Shown here: positions 9,273 to 17,316 of the stretch, one piece after another | Layout of the letters: every line of letters begins with the position of its first letter | How positions within the stretch are numbered: position 1 is the stretch's first letter | DNA from: Alicyclobacillus sp. | Lineage (GTDB): Bacteria > Bacillota > Bacilli > Alicyclobacillales > Alicyclobacillaceae | Reading direction: 5' to 3' | NCBI GenBank assembly: GCA_023511295.1 | Contig: JAIMBT010000013.1 | Coordinates: forward strand, 51,831-115,830 | Length of the DNA stretch: 64,000 bases | The notes under the pieces: model-generated | Seen by the model: only the letters and a program-made list of their open reading frames with translations | Databases searched by the model: none | Told to the model about the DNA's origin: nothing | Position numbers and translations under genes: made by a program

Positions 9273-10562
9273 TTGACGCCAAAGCGAAAGGGCCATTTGT
9301 CCACATTTGTCCTGGGATTGATGGTGGTCGTGTTTACCGTCGCACTGGTCATCTATCCGAAGCAGGGTTTTGAAGCTGGGATTGAGGGCCTGAAGGTGTT
9401 TTGGGACATCGTGTTCCCCTCCCTGCTGCCGTTTTTCATTCTCGCCGAATTGATGCTCGGGCTCGGCGTCGTTCGTGGACTCGGGGTCCTCCTGGAACCC
9501 TTGATGCGGCCGCTGTTCAGCGTCCCAGGCATCGGCGCGTTCGCCTTGTCGATGGGCTTAGCGGCCGGCTACCCGATGGACGCGGTCATCACGGCGCGGT
9601 TCCGGGACCAGGGCCTGTGCACGCGGATTGAGGGTGAGCGCCTGTTGGCCTTCACGAACACGGCTGACCCGCTGTTCATGATTGGCGCCGTCGCCGTCGG
9701 CATGTTTCACTCGCCCGCGGTCGGCGGACTGATTGCCGTGGCGCACTACATCGCCGCCTTCCTGGTCGGCGTGTCGTTCAAGCTGTGGGGGCGCGGTAAA
9801 GCAGCGGAGGAGCGCGCAGAGTTGGAGGCGCGCACGACCCCTCGGGAGCGGCCGCGCGGGAATATCTTCGTACGCGCTCTGCGGGAGATTGTCCGCGCGC
9901 GCGCCGAGGACGGACGCCCGTTTGGCAAACTCCTGCGCGAAGCCGTCACGGAATCCATCATGACCCTCCTCATGATTTGCGGGTTTATCGTCTTTTTCGC
10001 GGTGATGATTGAGATTCTGCGTCTCTCCGGCATCATGGCGTTGGCCGGGATGCCCATCTTGGCCGTGTACCATCTCTTTGGTATCCATACGGGTCTGGTC
10101 AACCCGACCCTCGCAGGACTGCTGGAGATCGACATCGGGACCGCCCAAACCGCAGCAGTACAGGCAGCCCCGATGCTGCAGAGATTGGCGCTGGTTAGCG
10201 GGATCATCGCGTGGAGCGGCTTGGCCGTTCACGCCCAGGTGGCAAGTGTCATCACGAACACGGATATTCGGATGTCGCCCTACTTCCTCGCCCGCTTCCT
10301 TCACGCTGCCTTGGCGGCGGTCATCACCGTCATCCTCTGGTTCTTGGGGTTTGGGCGCGTGGCGGCCAAGGCGGCGTCTGCCATTCCCGCCTTTGCCGCC
10401 TTCCACCAGGCCGCCTCTGGGGCGCCGTGGTGGCACGTGATGTGGACCGGCCTCACGACGTGGGTGTGGTTGATGTTGGCGCTGCTCGTGCTCGCGGCTG
10501 GGTGGTACACCGCGCGCCGCGTGCGCGTGATCTACTGGCGCGCGAAGCTCCCGCGGGCGTAA
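9273..10562 (+). CDS. ylbJ: YlbJ/SpoVV-type sporulation membrane protein (dipicolinate transporter family)
   Basis: Polytopic membrane protein of the nucleoside-recognition (Gate) superfamily. The B. subtilis relative YlbJ, renamed SpoVV, moves dipicolinic acid across the outer forespore membrane from the mother cell. The 429-residue product has about eight hydrophobic segments (starting near residue 11), two Gate-like halves separated by a charged loop at about 175-215, and conserved patches FPSLLPFF, AAGYPMDA and FTNTADPLF. TTG 9273 is the first in-frame start, with GAGGGG 11 nt upstream, so the exact start is uncertain. It is monocistronic, divergent from ypjD and convergent with uppP, and a sigma-E-like promoter lies upstream. 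Confidence 0.85.
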   Translation: MTPKRKGHLSTFVLGLMVVVFTVALVIYPKQGFEAGIEGLKVFWDIVFPSLLPFFILAELMLGLGVVRGLGVLLEPLMRPLFSVPGIGAFALSMGLAAGYPMDAVITARFRDQGLCTRIEGERLLAFTNTADPLFMIGAVAVGMFHSPAVGGLIAVAHYIAAFLVGVSFKLWGRGKAAEERAELEARTTPRERPRGNIFVRALREIVRARAEDGRPFGKLLREAVTESIMTLLMICGFIVFFAVMIEILRLSGIMALAGMPILAVYHLFGIHTGLVNPTLAGLLEIDIGTAQTAAVQAAPMLQRLALVSGIIAWSGLAVHAQVASVITNTDIRMSPYFLARFLHAALAAVITVILWFLGFGRVAAKAASAIPAFAAFHQAASGAPWWHVMWTGLTTWVWLMLALLVLAAGWYTARRVRVIYWRAKLPRA

Positions 10563-10712
10563 CATAGGTCGCGTGTCACGCACCGAGCGGCCGACCGGCA
10601 AGGTCGGTCGCTCTGCCATGCGCACATTTGGCTGGATCTGTCTCTACCGGCACGGTGGCCTTGGTCTTCCACCGCCACCGGAGCCCCACGGCCACCCTGC
10701 TCATACACGCCG

Positions 10713-10751
10713 CCAGGCCTGCATCTGCTCCCGAGGGAGATGCAGGCCTGG
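10713..10751. terminator. Hairpin between convergent ylbJ and uppP
   Basis: Perfect 14-bp inverted repeat (10713-10726 and 10738-10751) with an 11-nt loop. It lies between two converging genes and lacks a long T-run in either direction, so it may end transcription from both sides weakly or act as a 3' stabiliser. Confidence 0.6.
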
Positions 10752-10800
10752 TCTGCCGTGACGGTGTCCAGACGGTGAGGGCGGCGGTGGCGTCATGCCC

Positions 10801-11604
10801 TCACCACAGGGGAGGAAACCAGTGATGCCAGAACAGCTGGTCCGCGAACACAAATGCCGCGAGCGCCCAGACGTACACGGCGAACACGCGCATCCGGGAA
10901 CGTTTCAGAACCCACAGTGTGCCTTTCGCCGAGAGGTACCCTGCGAGGGCGGCGGCAACGACACCAGCCGCGGCGGGACCGAGTGCGAGCCCCGTCGCGT
11001 GTGACGGTGCCTCCAGCCACTCCTCGAGCTCCACCAGCGTGGCGCCGAGGATGGCCGGGATGGAGAGCAGGAAGGAGAAGCGGCCCGCCGCTTCTTTGTC
11101 CAACCCGCGCCACAGGCCCGCCGCAATCGTCAGGCCGGACCTCGACAAGGCTGGGAAGATAGCCACGCCCTGGAGGACGCCAATCCAAAAGGCGTCGCTC
11201 GCCGTCATGTCGGCCTCCAGCTTGTCGCCGTTCGCCACGGTATCCATCCACCACAGGACCACGCCGGTGATGACGAACTCGAACCCCAGCGTCACGGGCG
11301 ACTGGAAGAGGCCGTCGAAGAACTCCTCGAAAACGGCGCCCATCACGAAGGTCGGAAGCAGCGCCACGAGGACCATGCGCCCCATCCACCCCAGCGGGTT
11401 TCGAGCCAAGGCGGCCAGTTCTCGGCGCATCACAAAGCACACAGCAACCAGCGTCCCAACGTGCAGCAGCGTGACGAACAACAGGCCGTCCGACCGGATG
11501 TGCCACAGCGACTGCAGCAACACCAGGTGGCCGGAACTGCTGATGGGCAGAAACTCGGTGATTCCTTGCACCGCGCCCAAGACGACTGCCTGTAACGTGT
11601 TCAT
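10801..11604 (-). CDS. uppP: Undecaprenyl-diphosphatase
   Basis: Integral membrane phosphatase (BacA/UppP family) that dephosphorylates undecaprenyl diphosphate and so recycles the lipid carrier for peptidoglycan and teichoic acid synthesis; overproduction gives bacitracin resistance. The two family signatures are intact: QGITEFLPISSSGH near residues 14-27 with the active-site glutamate and serines, and FPALSRSG near residue 153 with the catalytic arginine. About eight membrane segments and 267 residues agree with the family. The start at 11604 sits downstream of GGGGGATGCG-like purine-rich sequence. The gene stands alone between two plus-strand genes; a shared regulatory region of about 230 nt separates it from ykvI. 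Confidence 0.95.
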   Translation of the reverse strand: MNTLQAVVLGAVQGITEFLPISSSGHLVLLQSLWHIRSDGLLFVTLLHVGTLVAVCFVMRRELAALARNPLGWMGRMVLVALLPTFVMGAVFEEFFDGLFQSPVTLGFEFVITGVVLWWMDTVANGDKLEADMTASDAFWIGVLQGVAIFPALSRSGLTIAAGLWRGLDKEAAGRFSFLLSIPAILGATLVELEEWLEAPSHATGLALGPAAAGVVAAALAGYLSAKGTLWVLKRSRMRVFAVYVWALAAFVFADQLFWHHWFPPLW

Positions 11605-11674
11605 CGCATCCCCCCTTCAGACGGCCGCATCGACCACGGCCGGGCCGGCGCCTGCCCGCGGGTTCTGTCAACGC

Positions 11675-11729
11675 CCGGACATGCTCCTGGTAGACATCCT
11701 ATGCGGTGTCCGTGTGGGAACATGTCCGG
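11675..11729. repeat. Inverted repeat in the uppP/ykvI divergent region
   Basis: CCGGACATG at 11675-11683 and its exact complement CATGTCCGG at 11721-11729, spaced by 37 nt. It could be a looped operator or a long hairpin in the uppP leader; role not known. Confidence 0.35.
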
Positions 11730-11753
11730 AGCTGACGGCAGGACGTGACGGAT

Positions 11754-11782
11754 TCATGATTTCGGCGACTCGACCATATAGG
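11754..11782 (+). promoter_or_regulatory. Candidate sigma-E promoter for ykvI-type gene
   Basis: TCATGAT (11754-11760) matches the sigma-E -35 KMATATT at 6 of 7 positions, followed by a 14-nt spacer and CATATAGG (11775-11782) as -10. Start site would be about 11790, some 45 nt before the gene. Confidence 0.5.
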
Positions 11783-11835
11783 TGTGAAGGGGGACGAGAC
11801 GTCCTGCGGCAGTGCAGCCGGCCGAACCAGGGGGG

Positions 11836-12915
11836 ATGAGCGTGGGGACAAAGCGGCGTGCGTGGACCGTCTTTCAGGTGGCGTGTACCTACGTGGGCAC
11901 CGTGGTCGGCGCCGGCTTTGCCTCGGGCCAGGAGGTGTTCCAGTTCTTTGCCCGTTTCGGCAACGTCGGCTACTGGGCCATCGGGGCAACGACCCTCCTG
12001 TTTGGGTGGTTGGGGTACTGCATGATGGACGTCGGCGCTCGCCTTCGAGCCCGGAGCTACCGGGAGATGAATCGGTATCTGTTCGGACGGCGCTTCGGCG
12101 GCGTGATGAACGGGTTCATGCTGGTCATGCTGTTTGGCGTCACGGTCGCGATGGTCGCCGGCGCTGGCGCGCTCGTCCAGGAGCGGGCGCACGTCCCGTT
12201 CGACGTCGGCGCACTCCTCACCGTTGGTGTGACCTTCCTCACCATCTTCGGCGGGATTGCGGGCGTGAAGCGCGCCAATGCCGTGATTGTCCCAGTGATG
12301 GTGTCGTTCGTCCTTGGCGCCGCACTCTACGCAGCGCACACCCACGGCTGGCAAGCAGCTTGGCAAGCGGGCCAGGGGTATAGCTTACCGAGCCTCGCAA
12401 TGAGCGGGATCTCGGCCATCCTCTATGGCGCTCTGAACTGCGGGTTGGCGGCGGGTGTCCTGGTGCCGCTCGGCGCGGACGTCGGGCGTCAGGACCGGGC
12501 GGCCCTGCGCTGGGGTGCTTGGTTTGGCGCCGCCGGGCTCGGTGTCATGCTGGCGGCCGTGATGTTTACGCTCTACACGTTCTTCCCGGAAGACATCTCG
12601 TTCTCCGTCCCGATGGGCTACGTCGCGTCACAGATGGGCCCGCGCGTACAGTGGCTGTTCGTCCTGGTGTTGTGGTGTGAGATTTACAGCACGCTGGTGG
12701 GAAACGCCTTTGCCCTCGGAGCACAGTTCGACGGACTGGGCGAGCGCCGACAGACGCTGGTGATTGCCGCCACGCTCTTCGTCGCCTACGTCTTGAGCCA
12801 TCTCGGTTTTCGCAACCTGGTGGCCTATGGCTACACCGCGTTCGCATGGGTCAGTTGCCTCATCCTGTTTGGATTTATCGGACGTCGAAGCGCCGAAGGG
12901 CCCGGGTTGGAGTGA
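11836..12915 (+). CDS. ykvI: YkvI-family membrane protein
   Basis: Polytopic membrane protein with about ten hydrophobic segments, belonging to the YkvI family within the amino-acid/sodium symporter (APC-like, LeuT-fold) group. The N-terminal segment has TYVGTVVGAGFASGQE, a glycine-rich unwound-helix pattern typical of LeuT-fold transporters. The substrate is unknown. I placed the start at ATG 11836, but GGGGGG abuts it directly; GTG 11842 would give a 6-nt spacing and may be the real start. No neighbour overlaps it. The sigma-E-like promoter just upstream suggests expression in the mother cell, which, if true, would make it a sporulation transporter (inference). Confidence 0.75.
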   Translation: MSVGTKRRAWTVFQVACTYVGTVVGAGFASGQEVFQFFARFGNVGYWAIGATTLLFGWLGYCMMDVGARLRARSYREMNRYLFGRRFGGVMNGFMLVMLFGVTVAMVAGAGALVQERAHVPFDVGALLTVGVTFLTIFGGIAGVKRANAVIVPVMVSFVLGAALYAAHTHGWQAAWQAGQGYSLPSLAMSGISAILYGALNCGLAAGVLVPLGADVGRQDRAALRWGAWFGAAGLGVMLAAVMFTLYTFFPEDISFSVPMGYVASQMGPRVQWLFVLVLWCEIYSTLVGNAFALGAQFDGLGERRQTLVIAATLFVAYVLSHLGFRNLVAYGYTAFAWVSCLILFGFIGRRSAEGPGLE

Positions 12916-12967
12916 AATGAGCACATCTCCCCTCCGCGCTCGGGTCCGCTCCACCCCGCCCCCTCGC

Positions 12968-12997
12968 TTGCCTCTGCATCCGCCGCTTCCGTATAAT
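12968..12997 (+). promoter_or_regulatory. Candidate sigma-A promoter for YitT-type gene
   Basis: TTGCCT (12968-12973), 18-nt spacer, consensus TATAAT (12992-12997); start about 13004, roughly 47 nt before GTG 13051. Confidence 0.5.
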
Positions 12998-13050
12998 GGT
13001 TGAACGAGCCGGAATTGGCTTCGGCCACGCCCAATCCAAAGGAGGGGGCT

Positions 13051-13896
13051 GTGTTGCGGAATGCGTGGAAGTGGCTGTCCATCCTCGTGGGTGCACTCAT
13101 CTATGCGCTCGGCCTAAACGCGTTTCTGGTCGCCAACCACCTGGCGGAGGGTGGCTTTGTCGGTATCTCCTTGTTGCTGCTCTACAAGTTGAAGTGGCCC
13201 CTCGGATTGACCTTCTTCATCCTGAACCTGCCGCTGCTCGTGCCGGGATGGAAGCTGTTTGGACGCCTGTTCATCCTTCAGACCACCCTCGGGGTGTTGG
13301 CCGTGTCCGTCTTCAGTTCCTTGACGGCCCGGCTTCAGGTTCCCACGCACGACCCTCTTCTCGCCGCGCTCTACGCCGGCGTGGTGACGGGTTTGGGACT
13401 CGGCATCATCTTTCGAGCCGGCGCCACGACGGGCGGCTCGGATATCATCGCGCGCATCATCCACCACTACTTCCGCGTCAGCATGGGCCGCACATTGTTC
13501 GTCATCGACGTGTGCGTGATTGGCCTCGTCCTCGTCATCATCGGGCGCGAGACCGCGATGTACTCCCTCGTCGCGCTCTTCGTCGCGAGCCGCGTGATTG
13601 ACTTCGTCCTGGAAGGTGTTCGCTCGGGGCGCGCGGTCACCATCATTTCCGACCGGCACGAAGAGATTGTCCAGTGCATCCACGAGCGTTTGGAGCGAGG
13701 GACGACCTTGTTGCAGGCGAAAGGTGGGTACACGGGGGCGGAGAAGCAGGTGGTGTACTGTGTCGTCCCGCGAACCGAGGTGCCCCGGGTACAAAACATT
13801 GTGTCGGGGATTGACCCATACGCGTTCGTGGTGGTGAGCGCCGTTCACGAGGTCTTGGGCGAGGGGTTCACCTACAACCCGCCTTCCACTGGCTGA
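13051..13896 (+). CDS. YitT-family membrane protein with DUF2179 domain
   Basis: Five to six membrane segments in the first 180 residues (YitT membrane domain) followed by a soluble C-terminal DUF2179 domain from about residue 200 to the end, with the family pattern GRAVTIISDRHEEI and VVSAVHEVLGEGF. Function is unknown for the family. GTG 13051 was preferred over an upstream start because AAAGGAGG lies 5 nt before it; TTG 13054 is equally placed. A YitT-type gene, ypjC, lies in the B. subtilis qcrC-ypjABCD-dapB stretch; here the gene is on the opposite strand and ypjA/ypjB are absent, so this may be the same gene after a local inversion (inference). Confidence 0.85.
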   Translation: MLRNAWKWLSILVGALIYALGLNAFLVANHLAEGGFVGISLLLLYKLKWPLGLTFFILNLPLLVPGWKLFGRLFILQTTLGVLAVSVFSSLTARLQVPTHDPLLAALYAGVVTGLGLGIIFRAGATTGGSDIIARIIHHYFRVSMGRTLFVIDVCVIGLVLVIIGRETAMYSLVALFVASRVIDFVLEGVRSGRAVTIISDRHEEIVQCIHERLERGTTLLQAKGGYTGAEKQVVYCVVPRTEVPRVQNIVSGIDPYAFVVVSAVHEVLGEGFTYNPPSTG

Positions 13897-13918
13897 GGCG
13901 TCATTGACACGAAAACGA

Positions 13919-13942
13919 GGGGGAAGGCACGCGCCTCCCCCC
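13919..13942. terminator. Hairpin between convergent YitT-type gene and qcrC
   Basis: GGGGGA-A-GGC pairs with GCC-TCCCCC around a 4-nt loop, one bulged A. It lies about 25 nt past the plus-strand stop and between converging genes, so it can serve both. Confidence 0.5.
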
Positions 13943-14062
13943 TGGCGATTCTTGCGCTCCTTGGTGCATCCATCGCGGTTGGACCGGACCCATTCGGGTG
14001 GGGATAGAACACAGTCGAGTCGACCGCTCCGCCACCCACTCAACGTTGCCCTCAGACGGTGG

Positions 14063-14824
14063 TCATCCCTTTTGCTTCGCCAGCCAGCTTGCCACCTCTT
14101 TGACCTGCGTGAGGTTGGACAGCGTACCCATCGGCGGCATGGCACCGGCTGGGTGCTGAATGAAGTCCTCCAACTTGGAAGCGTCCCAGTACTTCCCAAT
14201 GGCGTAGATGGCCGGTCCGATGTTGCCTTGGCCCTTCGCGCCGTGGCAGTTCGCACATGTCTGTTCAAACAGCTTGTAGCCGGGGTCAGACGTGTCGATG
14301 AACTGGATTTGCGACGGGTCCTTCCTCGGCAGGACCGGTAATCCTGCACTTGGCTGGCCGCTCGCGGACGCGACCTCTGCGCGGTGCTGGACAGCGGCTT
14401 CATTCGTCAACCAGATGACGAGAAAGGTGGTCAGCACCATGCCGAGCGTCGCAAGCGGGCGCTTGTACGGATGGCGGTCCTTACTCGTGTCCAGCCAGGG
14501 GACAAAGATGAGCAGGCAGGTCCCGATGAAGGGTACCAGAACCGTGCCGAACACGATGTCCGGGCCGGGATAGTACTTCAAAATCTGATACAGGAACAGG
14601 AAATACCAGTCCGGGACCGGAATAAACGAGGTGTCGTCTGGGTTTGCGCGGTCGCCTAGCGTGACGGGATTGAAGACGACCCAAAGCATGAATCCCAGGA
14701 GAAACACCGCGCCGACGATCCATTCTTTCAACAGGAAATTCGGGAAGAAAGGCTCTGTTCCGGGATTTTTCTGCAGATGATGGCGGTACCGAGGTGTGCC
14801 CGGAATCCGTTCTCCTCCAGACAT
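14063..14824 (-). CDS. qcrC: Menaquinol:cytochrome c oxidoreductase, cytochrome b/c fusion subunit
   Basis: Subunit of the Bacillus-type bc complex that fuses the C-terminal part of cytochrome b (subunit IV-like) to a cytochrome c domain. Residues about 36-165 hold three membrane segments (for example IVGAVFLLGFMLWVVF) with the PDWYFLFLYQ motif equivalent to the quinol-site PEWY. The C-terminal domain has the heme-c site CANCH near residue 191 and a later PPMG with the axial methionine. Length 253 residues matches B. subtilis QcrC. It follows qcrB by about 60 nt on the same strand and the two are probably co-transcribed from the strong promoter at 15.8 kb. Confidence 0.95.
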   Translation of the reverse strand: MSGGERIPGTPRYRHHLQKNPGTEPFFPNFLLKEWIVGAVFLLGFMLWVVFNPVTLGDRANPDDTSFIPVPDWYFLFLYQILKYYPGPDIVFGTVLVPFIGTCLLIFVPWLDTSKDRHPYKRPLATLGMVLTTFLVIWLTNEAAVQHRAEVASASGQPSAGLPVLPRKDPSQIQFIDTSDPGYKLFEQTCANCHGAKGQGNIGPAIYAIGKYWDASKLEDFIQHPAGAMPPMGTLSNLTQVKEVASWLAKQKG

Positions 14825-14883
14825 GGCCTACCTCCTCTCCAAGTGCCTCTGCCGCGCGCACGCCGGGTCTGGCACGCCAAACC

Positions 14884-15555
14884 TTACAGCGGACCAGCGA
14901 TGTGCTGAGAGCGAATCATGATGAAGTGCAGAGCGAGCAGCACCAACAACGCGGCCGGGAGGAAAAACACGTGGATGGCGAAAAACCGCGCGAGCGTCAA
15001 GGCGCCCACGGTGTGGCTGCCGAGCAGCAATGTCTGAATCCACGGCCCAATCCACGGAATCGAACCAGCAATCTGGCTGCCGACCGCTGTCGCCCAGTAG
15101 GCCTTCTGGTCCCACGGGAGCAGGTACCCGGTAAAGCCGAAAGCGAGCACCACGAAGAAAATCAGAACCCCGACCACCCAGTTCAGCTCGCGGGGCGCCT
15201 TGTAGGCGCCGGTGAAGAACACGCGCAACATGTGCAAGAACATCATCACAATGACCAAGCTGGCACCCCAGAAGTGCATCCCGCGAACGACGTTTCCGAG
15301 CAGCAGTTCGCCTGTGATGTACTGCACGCTAAACCACGCGTTGGTGATGTCGGGCGTGTAGTACATGGCGAGGAACATGCCTGACAGAATTTGTGTTGTG
15401 ATGACGAGGAATGTCAGGCCGCCAAAGCAGTACACGAACGCAGACATCTTGATGGCCGGGTTGACGTGCGCTGGTACGTCGTGGTCTGCAACGTCACGCC
15501 ACAGTGGCGTCACGTTCAGACGCTCGTCAATCCAGTCGTACGCCTTTTTCAACAT
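14884..15555 (-). CDS. qcrB: Menaquinol:cytochrome c oxidoreductase, cytochrome b subunit
   Basis: Short cytochrome b carrying the two b-type hemes of the menaquinol:cytochrome c reductase in the plasma membrane. The 223-residue product has four membrane helices with the paired heme histidines (RGMHFWGAS, FLHML, GSHTVG, FAIHVFFLP), the PWDQKAYWA loop and GFTGYLLPWD. ATG 15555, preceded by AGGTGAT, gives the B. subtilis length; the open frame upstream has no family similarity. Normally qcrA, encoding the Rieske iron-sulfur protein, lies directly before it. Here only 264 nt separate it from ypiF and no Rieske sequence is present. Confidence 0.96.
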   Translation of the reverse strand: MLKKAYDWIDERLNVTPLWRDVADHDVPAHVNPAIKMSAFVYCFGGLTFLVITTQILSGMFLAMYYTPDITNAWFSVQYITGELLLGNVVRGMHFWGASLVIVMMFLHMLRVFFTGAYKAPRELNWVVGVLIFFVVLAFGFTGYLLPWDQKAYWATAVGSQIAGSIPWIGPWIQTLLLGSHTVGALTLARFFAIHVFFLPAALLVLLALHFIMIRSQHIAGPL

Positions 15556-15819
15556 TTCCGATATCACCTGCCTTAGCGGTAGCGTTTTCGCAGCGGACAC
15601 GTTCCGTACGTCGGTGCACCACAGGCTGGGTGTCCACCACGCACCGCCGGGCGCATCCGGCCGGAAGCACGGCGAAGAGCGGGCAAGCCGTCTCCTCAGC
15701 CGTACCTCTGGAGCCGGGGGACACGAACGCCACGAACTGCCTTCTCTCCAAACATTTGAAAGAAAGCGTATGTACGGACGGCTGCACGTTTCCATATTAG
15801 CCCTGTTCGAATTTGTGTG
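15556..15819. other. qcrA-less gap and long qcrB leader
   Basis: 264 nt where a Rieske gene (about 500 nt, with CTHLGC and CPCHGS type motifs) would be expected between ypiF and qcrB. None of the three minus-strand frames shows these motifs. Given the promoter at 15794-15823 the segment becomes a roughly 230-nt untranslated leader of qcrB. Confidence 0.6.
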
Positions 15820-15823
15820 TCAA
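15794..15823 (-). promoter_or_regulatory. Strong candidate sigma-A promoter for qcrBC
   Basis: Consensus TTGACA (15823-15818), 18-nt spacer, TAATAT (15799-15794) on the minus strand. It overlaps the ypiF stop codon and would start transcription at about 15787. Confidence 0.65.
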
Positions 15824-16458
15824 GCTGTACTGTTCGCGCTGCCATCCTTCACTGGCTCGGCGTCGCCCCACAGTCGACGGACTTGTTCCGCCACGTCGTC
15901 GACGCAGGCACGAAGCAGCCGGTCGCCTTGTTCGGCCATCGCGGCGACGGTGGCAGACGTCCAGCCCCGGTCGCGTAGGGCCGCACTGTGCTGCACCTCC
16001 GGCACGGCGCAACACAAAAACTGCCAGGCCTCGCAGAGGCGGTGCGCATCGACCCGTGCCCGAAACCACTGCCACCAGTCGACCGTGAGGCAGGCGGTGC
16101 CGCTGTGCTCAAACCGCGCGAAGTCCGTCACCAACGTGCGGTCCGTCACAACGATGAGAAACCGCACGGGATGCGGGCGCAACTGTACCGCCGCCGTCAC
16201 CATCTCGACGGATATCGGAGACACGAACCGTGTATCCCCGCCGGCCCACGTCGTCGCCCGGCCGTGAAACCGTTCGACCAGCCGTTCGGCCAGCGCCTCT
16301 GCGATGACCAGACTGCCGCGGTACGGCACCGCCACGTCGAGGGGTGCAGGGTCATACGTCGTCAGGATGAGCGTATCCAGAAACGGTTCGAATGGAGCGA
16401 ACTGGTGTGGTGAATGAAAGCTGAGGTCCAGGGTCGGTCTCCTCCCTCGCTCGGCCAC
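15820..16458 (-). CDS. ypiF: YpiF-type protein (DUF2487 family)
   Basis: Protein of unknown function assigned to the DUF2487/YpiF group mainly by position (between ypiB and the qcr genes, as in B. subtilis) and by an N-terminal FLDTLILTTYDPAPL stretch resembling the family's DTxxxPL motif. About 212 residues, no signal peptide or membrane segment; the C-terminal 60 residues are alanine/valine-rich and probably helical. The start is uncertain: GTG 16458 has GCGAGGG 9 nt upstream, whereas a better ribosome site (GGGAGGAG) precedes a CTG at 16431 by 7 nt, exactly where family similarity begins. An ATG at 16536 lacks a ribosome site. Confidence 0.65.
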   Translation of the reverse strand: MAERGRRPTLDLSFHSPHQFAPFEPFLDTLILTTYDPAPLDVAVPYRGSLVIAEALAERLVERFHGRATTWAGGDTRFVSPISVEMVTAAVQLRPHPVRFLIVVTDRTLVTDFARFEHSGTACLTVDWWQWFRARVDAHRLCEAWQFLCCAVPEVQHSAALRDRGWTSATVAAMAEQGDRLLRACVDDVAEQVRRLWGDAEPVKDGSANSTA

Positions 16459-16575
16459 TGCGAATGGCCCTCGCAAGGGAACCGTAGCACAGGTTTGCGG
16501 ATGAGACAATTCGGCAACAGGCGCCGACCGCGTCATGTCCGTCCGCGGTATGCGCCTGTTGTCGGTTCGGCGGGG

Positions 16576-17151
16576 TTATGCAGAAGTGTTGGAGGGCGCA
16601 AGCAGGGCTTCGTCGAACTCAATCAACCTTTGGCTCGCGGCGAGAAACGCCTCGCGGTCGCCGCGGTCCAGCGCCTCGTCGACTGCCGCCATCAACTTGG
16701 AACGTTCATAGCGGTACGTGAGTTGGTCGAGCAACCACTCCGCTTGCATGGCAATCATCTCTCGCACAGCGGGCTCCAACTCCGCCGTTGCCGCCTCCTC
16801 GAGGACGGCGGCGTACGCGGCGCTCGTACTCCGGTCTTTGAAGTACAGACCAATGTACACGTCGTCGTCCGGGTGTTGGTACAAGTCGAGGAAGGCTTGC
16901 TCAACGTCCGTTGACACCGGCTTATTGCGCCGGTAGTAGCGAAACGGCGCCACCTGAACACAGGTTGTCGACACGACAATCACGCGCGGCAGCTGCCGAA
17001 AATTTTCCACAAAATGTACGCGGCGCAACACGTTCTCCCGCGTCATGATGTAGCGCATCAGCATCTCGGCTTCACGGCTTTGCAGTTGATAATTCGCCAG
17101 GAACCACCGCAGAAAGTGTCGCTTTTCGGCCACTGTGATTGCTCCGCTCAT
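16576..17151 (-). CDS. ypiB: UPF0302 family protein YpiB
   Basis: Conserved Firmicute protein of unknown biochemical function, 191 residues, predicted cytoplasmic and mostly alpha/beta. Family features seen are KRHFLRWFLANYQLQSREAEMLM in the first 40 residues (quoted as key motif KRxFLRWFL, then ExxWLL repeats), the central LPRVIVVST strand and a C-terminal helical tail with DEALDRGD. ATG 17151 follows GGGAGGAG by 6 nt; longer in-frame starts add 36 unrelated residues. As in B. subtilis it heads the ypiB-ypiF-qcr block, about 117 nt before ypiF in transcription order. Confidence 0.85.
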   Translation of the reverse strand: MSGAITVAEKRHFLRWFLANYQLQSREAEMLMRYIMTRENVLRRVHFVENFRQLPRVIVVSTTCVQVAPFRYYRRNKPVSTDVEQAFLDLYQHPDDDVYIGLYFKDRSTSAAYAAVLEEAATAELEPAVREMIAMQAEWLLDQLTYRYERSKLMAAVDEALDRGDREAFLAASQRLIEFDEALLAPSNTSA

Positions 17152-17316
17152 CGCCGTCTCCTCCCTGATTGGCTCGTGCCGAAATGATGTCCGCAACGCG
17201 CTTCGCGCGATGTTCCGAATTCGCTGAGATGTTTGATTTATGTTATTCGCGCGCGTCAAGAAGTTTTCCTGCCAACCACCTAGAGCAAAATTTGCCCGCC
17301 TGGTACATGCTGTCCG

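Noticed and set aside
15527..15787. Possible remnant of a Rieske qcrA gene
   Set aside because: No CTHxGC or CPCHGS motif in any minus-strand frame and the space is about half of a normal qcrA; treated as leader.
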